NCBI GenBank assembly: GCA_964399535.1
Contig: CAYNRE010000009.1
Location: 186,001-250,000 of the forward strand
Direction of reading: 5' to 3'
DNA from: CAYNRE01 sp964399535
GTDB taxonomy: Bacteria; Planctomycetota; Planctomycetia; Pirellulales; CAYNRE01
DNA length: 64,000 bases
Shown here: in pieces, positions 43,135 to 51,178 of the stretch
Numbering within the stretch: the first letter of the stretch is position 1
How the letters are laid out: each line of letters starts with the position of its first letter
The notes under the pieces: generated by a model
What the model was told of the DNA's origin: nothing
Databases searched by the model: none
What the model saw: only the letters and a program-made list of their open reading frames with translations
Program-made: the position numbers and the translations under genes

Positions 43135-44499
43135 TTACCGCTGTGCTTGTGTCCGATCCGTGTCTTCCAAGCAATAAACCCGGGCCGAGCTGCGCAGCAA
43201 GAGCTTCGACCCCAGCACCACGGGCGAGGCCATGCACATGTCGTCCTCGGCCAGGGGGTTGGTGTACAACACCTCGAACTCCGGCCCGGTGCGAATGGCA
43301 AAGGTTACGCCGTCTTCGTTGACACAGTAGAGGTTTTCGCCGTCGGTCCAGGGCGAACTGGTGAACCCGCGCCCATCGGGAATCCGCTTCCGCGAGTACA
43401 CTTCTTCGCCGGTGCGCGCGTTCCAAGAGGCCAACAGCCCCCGGTCGTAAAGCACATAAATCTGCTCGCCGACGATCAACGGCGTGGGGTGGTAGGGCCC
43501 CGCCTTGGCTTGGAACCAGACCAGGCCCTCGGGAAGCGGAGCCTTTCCCTCGGGATCGGGAGACAAATCGCCCGAAGCGCCCGGGCGAATGCAATACATG
43601 GGGTTTTCACCCCACATCACATGGCCCGAAGTCAGATACAAATTGCCAAACCGCTCGAAAGGCGTGGGAATGGCCAGAATCGACCGCCCCTTCAGGTGCC
43701 AGAGCAGCTTGCCCGACAGATCGTAACTGCGGGCCTCGGCGATACCCGAAGTGACCAGTTCGGTCCGCTCAGGAGTTTCCCAGATGAAGGGGGTCGAGTA
43801 GTTGGTCTTTTCCTCGCGGGGTATGCGCCACAATTCCTCGCCCGTGGCGCCGTCGAGGCAAGCCAGGTAGCTCGATTCCTCGTTGTCGTTCATCAGGTAA
43901 ACGCGCCCCTGGTACACGACGGGCGAAATCGAGGTGCCCCAGCCCAATTGCGTTTCCGTGGCCGGAATCAGTTTTTGCCAAAGCAGCTTGCCGGCCAGGT
44001 CGTAGCAAAACAGCCCCAGGTTGCCAAAGTAGGCGTACAGTCGCTCGCCATCGGTGGTGGGCGTTTCCGAGGCCAGGGTGTTCTTGATGTGGTGCGGCTT
44101 GGGGGGCACGCCGCGGTGCGCGTCGTGCTGCCAGACCACCTCGCCGGAATTCAGGTCCAGGCAGATCACCCGCCAGATGTATTCTTGGGTTTCCTGGGGA
44201 TACTTGTTGGCGTCGAGATCCTCCAGGTACAGCCCTTTGCGCGGGGGCCGGGCGTCGGCCGTGTTGATGGCGGTCGTCAGAAACAGCTTGCCGTTCCAAA
44301 CCACCGGACTCGACCAGCCCAGCCCCGGCAGGTCGGTCTTCCAGCGCACATTCTCAGTGCTCGACCAATGGGCCGGCGGACGCTCGCTCGAACCGGCCGC
44401 GGGCTCGCGGCTGCAGAGAAACCGGGGGGCGTTGGTTTCCGCCCGAGCGCTCGCCAGGTAACTGGTCCCGAGGGCCACCGCCAAGATCAGAAAACGCAT
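43135..44499 (-). CDS. Secreted PQQ-like beta-propeller protein
   Basis: 454 residues from the ATG at 44499 with GAGG 9 nt upstream. A signal peptide (FLILAVALGTSYLASARA) is followed by PQQ-like repeats: WKTDLPGLGWSSPVVWNGKL, ICLDLNSGEVVWQHDAH, YLACLDGATGEELWRIPREE, LASWNARTGEEVY. Each has the characteristic Ala/Gly-Trp blade ending. No dehydrogenase catalytic site is seen, so PQQ binding is not required; the protein is more likely a structural propeller or binding protein in the periplasm. It lies 112 bp from the CorA-like gene on the same strand; co-transcription is possible. Confidence 0.9.
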   Translation of the reverse strand: MRFLILAVALGTSYLASARAETNAPRFLCSREPAAGSSERPPAHWSSTENVRWKTDLPGLGWSSPVVWNGKLFLTTAINTADARPPRKGLYLEDLDANKYPQETQEYIWRVICLDLNSGEVVWQHDAHRGVPPKPHHIKNTLASETPTTDGERLYAYFGNLGLFCYDLAGKLLWQKLIPATETQLGWGTSISPVVYQGRVYLMNDNEESSYLACLDGATGEELWRIPREEKTNYSTPFIWETPERTELVTSGIAEARSYDLSGKLLWHLKGRSILAIPTPFERFGNLYLTSGHVMWGENPMYCIRPGASGDLSPDPEGKAPLPEGLVWFQAKAGPYHPTPLIVGEQIYVLYDRGLLASWNARTGEEVYSRKRIPDGRGFTSSPWTDGENLYCVNEDGVTFAIRTGPEFEVLYTNPLAEDDMCMASPVVLGSKLLLRSSARVYCLEDTDRTQAQR

Positions 44500-44701
44500 C
44501 ACTCGATCCTCGCTAGCCAACGTTCAACCCTACCACCACCGCTTGCGCACCGCGGCGCAATCTCAGACCAGGGCCTTTAGTGTAGGCATTTCGCCGCCCT
44601 TGGTCGAATTCCGCCCGCCACGCCGCGAAGGCCGGCTCGGTTCGGTCACCAGCACACGGCAGAGCCCGGCGCGGACCGCCGATCGACGAGGCAGTTATCT
44701 G

Positions 44702-44730
44702 TTGACACAACTATTGAGCAAACATACAAT
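44702..44730 (+). promoter_or_regulatory. Near-consensus sigma-70 promoter
   Basis: TTGACA (44702-44707), a 17-bp spacer and TACAAT (44725-44730) give a near-perfect housekeeping promoter, the best in the window. Start near 44737 leaves a leader of about 90 nt before the DoxX gene. Confidence 0.85.
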
Positions 44731-44825
44731 TGGGCCGGAAGCTGCCGATCGCCGCGGCCGGCCGCCGAAACGGTTGCGTCCGAGCCCGCCAGCCGCCCCC
44801 GAACCCCAAGGCAGGAGCCCCCCCG

Positions 44826-45239
44826 ATGAACGGCCCCTTCGACCGCTTCGGCCCTTTGGCCGCCCGCGCTTGCTTGTCGCTGATCTTTTTGCTCAGCGGC
44901 CTCAATAAAATCGGCAACTTCAGCGGCACCCAAGGCTATATGGAACAGCACGGCATGCCGGCGGCCGCCCTGATGCTGGTTGGGGCAATCGTGCTCGAAC
45001 TGGCCGGAGGGCTCTCGGTGCTGCTGGGGCTCAAAGCGCGCTGGGGAGCGCTGGCCCTGATCATCTTTCTGATCCCCGCCTCGCTCATTTTCCACGCGTT
45101 CTGGAAAGTTCCCCAAGAACAGCAGCAAGTGCAAATGATCATGTTCCTGAAAAACGTCTCGATCCTCGGCGGCCTGCTGATGATCGCCGCTCGCGGCCCA
45201 GGAGCCATGAGTTTCGACGAGCGCTCCTCCGCAACTTAG
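44826..45239 (+). CDS. DoxX-family membrane protein
   Basis: 137 residues from the ATG at 44826. Four membrane helices: RACLSLIFLLSGLNKIGNF, AALMLVGAIVLELAGGLSVL, WGALALIIFLIPASLIFHAFW and a last one near ILGGLLMIAA. Conserved features of the DoxX family include the Asn-Lys after helix 1 (LNKIGNF) and the Glu in helix 2. DoxX proteins associate with thiosulfate:quinone oxidoreductase or respiratory-redox partners; here the downstream gene is an FMN reductase 113 bp away, so redox maintenance is suggested. No DoxD partner is in the window. Confidence 0.88.
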   Translation: MNGPFDRFGPLAARACLSLIFLLSGLNKIGNFSGTQGYMEQHGMPAAALMLVGAIVLELAGGLSVLLGLKARWGALALIIFLIPASLIFHAFWKVPQEQQQVQMIMFLKNVSILGGLLMIAARGPGAMSFDERSSAT

Positions 45240-45352
45240 CGCAGGGCCCCTCCAACCGGCTCCCCCGGGGGCCGGCTGGTCCGTCTCGGCGGGGCCCGAA
45301 ACGATCCTTCCACCGCTCTCCCCTCGATTCGCCTACTAGAAAGCAACTCGCC

Positions 45353-45952
45353 ATGGTTCGCCCTCGCATTCTGGCACTGGCCGGTAGCACTCGCCGGGCC
45401 TCGTGGAATAAGCAGCTCGTTCGCCTGGCGGCCGACCACGCTCGCAAGGCCGGGGCTGAGGTTACCCTGCTCGACCTGGCCGATTACCCGCTGCCCCTAT
45501 TCGATGAGGATCTGGAGGCTGAAGCGGGATTGCCCGAGCCGGCTCGCCAGCTCCAAGCCATGTTCCGCCGGCACGAGGGGCTGATCATTGCCTCGCCCGA
45601 GTACAACAGCTCGGTCACCGCCGTGCTGAAGAATACGATCGACTGGGTCTCACGAACCGACGGTACGCATCCCGCGCTCGATTGTTTCGCGGGCAAGGTC
45701 GCCGCGCTGCTTAGTGCCTCGCCCGGCGGGCTGGGAGGGCTGCGCGGCCTGGTTCACTTGCGATCCATCTTGGGCAATATCGGGGTGCTGGTGCTGCCCG
45801 ATCAACTGGCCGTCAACCAGGCTCACCAGGCCTTCGACGCCGAGGGGCAGCTCGTGCATGAGCACCACACCAAGTCGGTGGCCCGGATCGTGGGGCAACT
45901 GGTCCACGTGGTCGCCCGGTTGACCGAATCGGGTGGCATGGTTCGCTCGTAG
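45353..45952 (+). CDS. NADPH-dependent FMN reductase
   Basis: 199 residues from the ATG at 45353. Flavodoxin-like fold of the SsuE/azoreductase group: N-terminal LALAGSTRRASWNKQLVRLA phosphate loop, TLLDLADYPLPLFDED, and FMN-ring contacts in IIASPEYNSSVTAVLKNTIDWVSR. All conserved FMN-binding features are present. Cytosolic, transferring electrons from NAD(P)H to FMN or to quinones, chromate or azo dyes. It follows the DoxX gene by 113 bp and probably shares its strong promoter. Confidence 0.92.
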   Translation: MVRPRILALAGSTRRASWNKQLVRLAADHARKAGAEVTLLDLADYPLPLFDEDLEAEAGLPEPARQLQAMFRRHEGLIIASPEYNSSVTAVLKNTIDWVSRTDGTHPALDCFAGKVAALLSASPGGLGGLRGLVHLRSILGNIGVLVLPDQLAVNQAHQAFDAEGQLVHEHHTKSVARIVGQLVHVVARLTESGGMVRS

Positions 45953-46153
45953 CTAGCCCATCACGCCCCCCTCGCCGGGCGATCGCGCTTCGGTAATCGC
46001 CTGGCAAGGCACCACCCCCGCGGGGGCAAGTTGTTTGTCGGCCCGTGGCCATCTCGGCTATCTTGTCGAGCCGGGGGCCACCCGACCGGCGAGAGACCGC
46101 CGATCGCCCGGTTGGGCCGAACCAGGGGTGCGCGCGGGAGGAGGGCTGCGACG

Positions 46154-47698
46154 ATGTGGGGTCAGGTTTCGCGCCGCCGGTTTCTGGGTACCACCGCCGC
46201 CTCGGCCGCTGCTTATCTGGGGTGGCCGCGCCTGGGCCGGACCTGGGCCGACACACCGCTCGGTGAACTGGTCCGGTTCGAACCCGAACTGGAGCGGCTT
46301 GTCCGACTGATCGAAGACACGCCCAAGCAGCAGTGCATCGACGCCGTGGCCGCCGAAGTCCGGGCCGGGCTCGGCGAGCGCCAGCTTTTGGCCGCGCTGC
46401 TCTTGGCCGGCCTGCGCAACGTGAACCCGCAGCCGCCGGGGTTCAAGTTCCATTGCGTAATGGTCATCGACGCCTGCCAGCAAATCAGCCTCGATCTGCC
46501 CCCAGGCGAGCGATTGATGCCGCTCTTCTACGCGCTGGGCGAGTTCAAAGATTCCCAGGCGGCCGACCTGCGCGAGGGCGACTACGTGCTCCGCCAGCCG
46601 ACCGCCACGCTCGGTAGCGCCGGCCAGGCCCGGGAAGAATTGCTGCTGGCCATGGACCAGTTCGACGGCCCCCGGGGCGACGCCGCGATCACTACCCTGG
46701 TTCGCGCGGGCGAAGCCGGCGAGCTGTGGGATCTGCTTTTGCGCTGGGGATCGCAAGATTACCGCAACATCGGCCATAAGATCATTTTTGCCTCGCAGTG
46801 CCACCGTCTGCTGGGCACCATCGGGCGCCAGCACTCCGAACCGGTTTTGCGCTCGCTCGTGTGCGCCCTGGTCGATTTCGGACGCGACCGCAAACTGAAC
46901 GGCTACGCCTTTGAAGATCAGTGCTACCTGGCCAACCTGGCCCTGGCCAGCGAAAACCTGGAGCGACTACCCGGCGACTGGGCCGGCGAGCGCCGCGACG
47001 CGGGTGCCACCCGCGAACTGTGGGAAGTGATGCGCGCCGGCCAGCGCGACGAAGCCTGCCGCCTGGCCGTTGAGATGCTGGCGGGCGGCCGCCTGGGCGC
47101 GGCCGGAGTTTGGGACGCCGTGCACCTGGTGGGCGATGAGCTGCAAACCCGGCAACCGGGCATCTTCGGAATCCACGCCGTGACCAGCAAGGCCGGCATG
47201 CACTATGCCTTCCGCGTGGCTGCCCAACCGCAGACTCGGCTGCTCTTGCTCTTGCAAGGCGTGGGCTGGGAAGGCCAGTTCCAGCGCCTGATCACCTCCA
47301 GCGAAGGGGTCGGCCGCGGCGGGCCATCGACCGGCCCGACGCTGCTGGAGCGCCAGCCCGAGCCGGTCAGCGCCGACCCGCACGAAGCGGCCCAGCAGGT
47401 GCTGGAAGCTTTGGCCAACGATCGGGCCAGCAAAGACCGGGCAGCCGCGCTCGCGCTGGGATTCGGCGAGCAACACCCCCAGTCGACGGCGCTCTGGAGC
47501 GCCGCGCGCCAGATACTGGCTGCCAAGGGTAATGACCCGCACGAATTCAAGTTCCACCTGGCGCTGGCCGAGGATTGGCACTTTGTCGACCCCGCCTGGC
47601 GCGCCCGGCATCAGGCCACGTTGGTATATTATCTCAAGGGAGCCGGGGCCCCCAATTCGGCCTGGCTCGACCAGGCCCGCGCGGCGCTGGCCGGCTAG
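46154..47698 (+). CDS. Tat-exported helical protein of unknown function
   Basis: 514 residues from the ATG at 46154 with GAGGAGG about 10 nt upstream. It begins MWGQVSRRRFLGTTAASAAA, a twin-arginine signal. The mature part is almost entirely helical, with many Leu/Ala/Arg repeats resembling an alpha-solenoid: QLLAALLLAGLRNVNPQPP, HCVMVIDACQQISLDL, SLVCALVDFGRDRKLNGY, and several His (HCVM, CHRLLG, FHLALAEDWHFVDP) that could bind a metal. No known domain could be assigned. The alanine dehydrogenase gene starts 45 bp after its stop, so it may head that operon. Confidence 0.85.
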   Translation: MWGQVSRRRFLGTTAASAAAYLGWPRLGRTWADTPLGELVRFEPELERLVRLIEDTPKQQCIDAVAAEVRAGLGERQLLAALLLAGLRNVNPQPPGFKFHCVMVIDACQQISLDLPPGERLMPLFYALGEFKDSQAADLREGDYVLRQPTATLGSAGQAREELLLAMDQFDGPRGDAAITTLVRAGEAGELWDLLLRWGSQDYRNIGHKIIFASQCHRLLGTIGRQHSEPVLRSLVCALVDFGRDRKLNGYAFEDQCYLANLALASENLERLPGDWAGERRDAGATRELWEVMRAGQRDEACRLAVEMLAGGRLGAAGVWDAVHLVGDELQTRQPGIFGIHAVTSKAGMHYAFRVAAQPQTRLLLLLQGVGWEGQFQRLITSSEGVGRGGPSTGPTLLERQPEPVSADPHEAAQQVLEALANDRASKDRAAALALGFGEQHPQSTALWSAARQILAAKGNDPHEFKFHLALAEDWHFVDPAWRARHQATLVYYLKGAGAPNSAWLDQARAALAG

Positions 47699-47743
47699 GC
47701 CGCTCCCGCGGTTTCCTCCCGTTTGACGAGAGACCCACCCCAC

Positions 47744-48856
47744 GTGATCGTCGGCATTCCCCGCGAGATCAAACGCGACGAGTACCGCGTCGCGATTTTG
47801 CCCGTCGGCGTCGAAGAACTCGTTCGCGCGGGGCACCAGGTGCTGGTGCAATCGGGGGCCGGGCTCGGCTCGGGCCTGGTCGACGACGATTACCTTGCCC
47901 ATGGGGCTGAGCTCGTCGACGACCCGGCCGAAATCTTTGGCCGAGCGGAACTGGTGCTCAAGGTGAAAGAGCCCCTCGAAGCCGAGTGGCCGCTGTTGCG
48001 CCCCGGGCAGCTCGTGTTCACTTATTTCCACTTCGCGGCCGATCGCCGTCTGACCGAGGCGGTCTTGGCCAGCCGGGCCACGGCCGTGGCCTATGAGACC
48101 CTTAGTGACGACGAGGGAAGGCTGCCGCTGCTTACCCCCATGAGCGAAGTGGCCGGCCGCATGAGCATTCAGGAGGGGGCCAAGTACCTCGAGCGGCCGC
48201 AGATGGGGCGCGGCATTTTGCTGGGGGGGGTGCCCGGTGTGGCGCCGGCCCACATCACCATCCTGGGCGGGGGCGTGGTCGGTTCCAACGCGGCCAAGGT
48301 GGCCGCCGGTTTCGGGGCCGACGTGGCCATTCTCGACGTGAATCTCGATCGGCTCCGCTACCTGGACGACATTCTGCCGGCTAACGTCAACACGCTTTAC
48401 AGCGACCGGCACAACATCCGCGAACAACTTCGCCGGGCCGACCTGGTGATCGGCGCCGTGCTGATTCCGGGAGCCAAGGCCCCCCGGCTGATCGAGCGCG
48501 AGGATCTGTCCACGATGAAACCGGGCTCGGTCATCATCGACGTGGCGATCGACCAAGGGGGCTGCGTCGCCACGGCCCGGCCCACCACTCACAGCGAGCC
48601 CACCTACATCGTCGACCAGGTGCTGCACTATTGCGTGACCAACATGCCGGGCGCGGTGGGCCGGACCAGCACGTACGCCCTCTGCAATGTCACCTTGCCC
48701 TGGGCGCTGAAGCTGGCACAGAACGGACTCGAGGCGGCCTCGCGCTGGCGGCCGCTGGCCCGAGCCGTCAATCTTTGCGACGGCCGGGTAACCCACCGGG
48801 CCGTGGCCGAAACCTTCGCATTGCCTTACGACGATCGCTTCGCGCAGGGCGAGTAG
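47744..48856 (+). CDS. ald: Alanine dehydrogenase
   Basis: 370 residues from a GTG at 47744; a TTG at 47723 would lengthen the protein beyond the family start. VIVGIPREIKRDEYRV is the classical N-terminus. Lys75 in VKEP and His96 in YFHFA match the substrate-binding pair of bacterial alanine dehydrogenases. The NAD loop is ILGGGVVGSNAAKVAAGFG, with VIIDVAIDQGGCVAT and HYCVTNMPGAVGRTST following. It interconverts alanine and pyruvate with NAD(H), linking amino-acid and carbon metabolism in the cytosol. It lies in a rightward group with mtnA (gap 46 bp) and an RNA methyltransferase. Confidence 0.95.
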   Translation: MIVGIPREIKRDEYRVAILPVGVEELVRAGHQVLVQSGAGLGSGLVDDDYLAHGAELVDDPAEIFGRAELVLKVKEPLEAEWPLLRPGQLVFTYFHFAADRRLTEAVLASRATAVAYETLSDDEGRLPLLTPMSEVAGRMSIQEGAKYLERPQMGRGILLGGVPGVAPAHITILGGGVVGSNAAKVAAGFGADVAILDVNLDRLRYLDDILPANVNTLYSDRHNIREQLRRADLVIGAVLIPGAKAPRLIEREDLSTMKPGSVIIDVAIDQGGCVATARPTTHSEPTYIVDQVLHYCVTNMPGAVGRTSTYALCNVTLPWALKLAQNGLEAASRWRPLARAVNLCDGRVTHRAVAETFALPYDDRFAQGE

Positions 48857-48902
48857 CGGCGACGATTCGCGCGAAACACCGACCCGCTGAAACCCACAAG
48901 CC

Positions 48903-50000
48903 ATGTCGCAGCCCAACGCTTCTCCGCACCCCACGCTCGCTTGGCGAGACGAACTGGACGGCCCGCTGGTACTGATCGACCAGACCCGGCTCCCCTTGGA
49001 ACTGGTCGAGCTCGAGTGCCGCACCGTGGAGGCGGTCTGGGAGGCGATTCGCTCCTTGCGGGTCCGCGGCGCGCCGGCCATCGGCATCGCCGCCGCCTAC
49101 GGCGTGTGCGTGGGCCTGGCCGAGCGGCCCCCGGCCGATTCCGCCGCCGCCCGGCGCCGAGTGAGCGAAGTTTGCGACTACCTGGCCACCAGCCGGCCCA
49201 CCGCGGTCAATTTGTTTTGGGCGCTCGACCGCCAGCGCCAGGCCTGCGCGGCCATGCCGCCCGAGGCCTCGCCCGAGGCGATCCGCCGCCGCCTGCTCGA
49301 CGAGGCCCGGCAGATCGAACAGGAAGACCGCGCGATGTGCCGGGCCATTGGCCGGCACGGGGCAGCGCTGCTCGCCGCCGGCCAGGGTGTGCTTACGCAC
49401 TGCAACGCCGGCGGGCTGGCCACGGCCGACTACGGCACGGCGTTGGCCGTGTTCTTCGCCGCGCACGAAGCGGGGAAATCGCTGCACGTGTTCGTCGACG
49501 AGACGCGGCCCTTGTTGCAAGGGGCCCGGCTCACTGCCTGGGAACTGCAGCAGCGCGGCCTGCGCGCCACGCTGATTTGCGATTCGATGGCAGCCCAAGT
49601 GATGCGCGAGGGCCGAATTCAGGCCGTGGTGACCGGGGCCGATCGCATCGCGGCCAACGGCGACACCGCCAACAAGATCGGCACCTACAGCGTTGCGGTG
49701 CTGGCCCGCGCTCACGGCATCCCCTTTTACGTGGCGGCCCCGTCGAGCACCTTCGATCTGACCCTCGCCAGCGGCGTCGAGATCCCGATCGAAGAGCGCG
49801 ACCCGCGGGAAATTACGCACGGGTTCGGCCGCCAGACGGCCCCCGAGGGGGTCGAGGTCTACAACCCGGCCTTCGACGTCACCCCCGCCGAGCTCATTGC
49901 GGCCATCATTTGCGAGCGGGGAATCATCCGCCCCGTGACGGCCACGCAAATCGCGGCCACGCTGGCTCCCGCGCCCGGGGCAGCCCCCGCGGCGACCTAA
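48903..50000 (+). CDS. mtnA: S-methyl-5-thioribose-1-phosphate isomerase
   Basis: 365 residues from the ATG at 48903. An eIF2B-alpha-related isomerase: RVRGAPAIGIAAAYG in the N-terminal half, Cys167 in LTHCNAGGLATADYGTA and Asp247 in VVTGADRIAANGDTANKIGT, the two catalytic residues of MtnA, and the C-terminal VAAPSSTFDLTLASG. It converts methylthioribose-1-phosphate to methylthioribulose-1-phosphate in methionine salvage. No other mtn gene is in the window. Followed by the RNA methyltransferase gene with only 5 bp between, so they are co-translated. Confidence 0.95.
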   Translation: MSQPNASPHPTLAWRDELDGPLVLIDQTRLPLELVELECRTVEAVWEAIRSLRVRGAPAIGIAAAYGVCVGLAERPPADSAAARRRVSEVCDYLATSRPTAVNLFWALDRQRQACAAMPPEASPEAIRRRLLDEARQIEQEDRAMCRAIGRHGAALLAAGQGVLTHCNAGGLATADYGTALAVFFAAHEAGKSLHVFVDETRPLLQGARLTAWELQQRGLRATLICDSMAAQVMREGRIQAVVTGADRIAANGDTANKIGTYSVAVLARAHGIPFYVAAPSSTFDLTLASGVEIPIEERDPREITHGFGRQTAPEGVEVYNPAFDVTPAELIAAIICERGIIRPVTATQIAATLAPAPGAAPAAT

Positions 50001-50005
50001 TTGCC

Positions 50006-50866
50006 ATGGGCGAGCTTTGGCAATTGGCCGGCTACGAGCTGCTCGATTTCGGTCGCGGGCGAAAGCTCGAGCGGCTGGGACCCTGGGTCGTCGACCGCCC
50101 GGCGCCCGCCGCCAGCCAGGCCGCGCTCGCCGATCCGGCGGCCTGGAAGCTGGCCACCGCGCGGTTCGAGCGGCACGACGCGCAGCACGGCCGGTGGGAG
50201 ATTCTTCAGCCCGAGCCCGCGGCGGCTGAAGTCCGGCTCGGACCGCTCCGACTCGAGCTGCGACTGACCGAATCGGGCCAGGTGGGCGTGTTTCCGGAAC
50301 AGTGGCCGCACTGCCAGTGGGTCTCTGGGTGGATGGCCGAGCAACCAGGGCCCGTTGAGGCCCTCAACCTGTTCGCCTACACCGGCGCCCTGACGCTGGC
50401 GGCCGCGGGGGCGGGGGCCCGGGTCGTACACGTCGACGCGTCGCACGGCGCCACGCAATGGGCGCGGCAAAACGCCCAGCTTTCGCTCCTGGGCGAAGCG
50501 CCGGTGCGGTGGATCGTCGACGATGCCGCCGCGTTCGTAGCCCGCGAAGCGCGGCGGGGACGCCGCTACCAGGCCATTTGGCTCGATCCGCCCACCTACG
50601 GCCATGGCCCCCGCGGCCAGGTCTGGAATCTGCGGCGCGATTTGCCAGGGTTGCTCAACCAGTTGGCCGGCCTGTTCGATCGCGAGCAACCCAACCAATT
50701 GCTCGTCTCCTGCCATGCCGAGGATTGGTCCCGCGGGCAATTGCTTGAATCGGTCCGCACCGCACTGGGAGCCGGCTGGCAATGGACCGCGCTCGATTCC
50801 ACGCTCCGGGCCGCCCACGGCCGCGAGTTGGCCGCCGGCGTCGCCGTCCGGGCAGTGCGCCGCTAG
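50006..50866 (+). CDS. Class I SAM-dependent RNA methyltransferase (RlmI-like)
   Basis: 286 residues from the ATG at 50006, 5 bp after mtnA. The SAM-binding core has LNLFAYTGALTLAAAGAGAR, VVHVDASHGATQWARQNAQ, and the motif IV region AIWLDPPTYGHGP with the DPP signature common to RNA m5C methyltransferases of the RlmI group. There is no PUA domain at the N-terminus, so it is shorter than RlmI. The target is likely rRNA; the exact position is not predictable. Coupled to mtnA, although the roles are unrelated, as is common in such operons. Confidence 0.88.
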   Translation: MGELWQLAGYELLDFGRGRKLERLGPWVVDRPAPAASQAALADPAAWKLATARFERHDAQHGRWEILQPEPAAAEVRLGPLRLELRLTESGQVGVFPEQWPHCQWVSGWMAEQPGPVEALNLFAYTGALTLAAAGAGARVVHVDASHGATQWARQNAQLSLLGEAPVRWIVDDAAAFVAREARRGRRYQAIWLDPPTYGHGPRGQVWNLRRDLPGLLNQLAGLFDREQPNQLLVSCHAEDWSRGQLLESVRTALGAGWQWTALDSTLRAAHGRELAAGVAVRAVRR

Positions 50867-51178
50867 CCCCCCGCCGCGTTGCCCAAGGTACGCACCGCAC
50901 AGGGCGCGGCACCACGCCGCGCGCCCGAGAACCCGCGACTGGCAATCCGGGCAAACCCGGCCGAGTGTTCGGCCATCGGTGGCCGTAGTCTGGAGAACTT
51001 GCGCGGGAAGTGCCTGATCAGTCGGTTTCTTCTGAGGCTGACGGAATTGCGGCCGATGAGTTCTTTAGCGAAAGATCGCATCAATCCGGTCACGGTGATT
51101 CGTCCGTGCGGACTGTTTGTCGCCGAGCGCCATCGGCGGTGAAAATCGCCCTAATTCGGACCACGAACGAGACGACCC
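50867..51178. other. Gap of 312 bp upstream of the MORN-like gene
   Basis: No gene or repeat is seen. The 3' part is richer in A+T (around 51055-51070 and 51140-51160) and may hold the promoter of the downstream gene; no pair of boxes fits well. Confidence 0.4.

Noticed and set aside
42244..44580. Open frame of 778 codons on the plus strand opposite the CorA-like and PQQ genes
   Set aside because: It is antisense to two genes with clear family motifs and has no start context.
46967..49087. Open frame of 706 codons on the minus strand opposite ald
   Set aside because: Alanine dehydrogenase on the plus strand is certain; this is a shadow.
48941..50005. Upstream in-frame extension of the RNA methyltransferase within mtnA
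   Set aside because: The region is out-of-frame mtnA; the methyltransferase motifs begin only after the ATG at 50006, which is 5 bp behind the mtnA stop.
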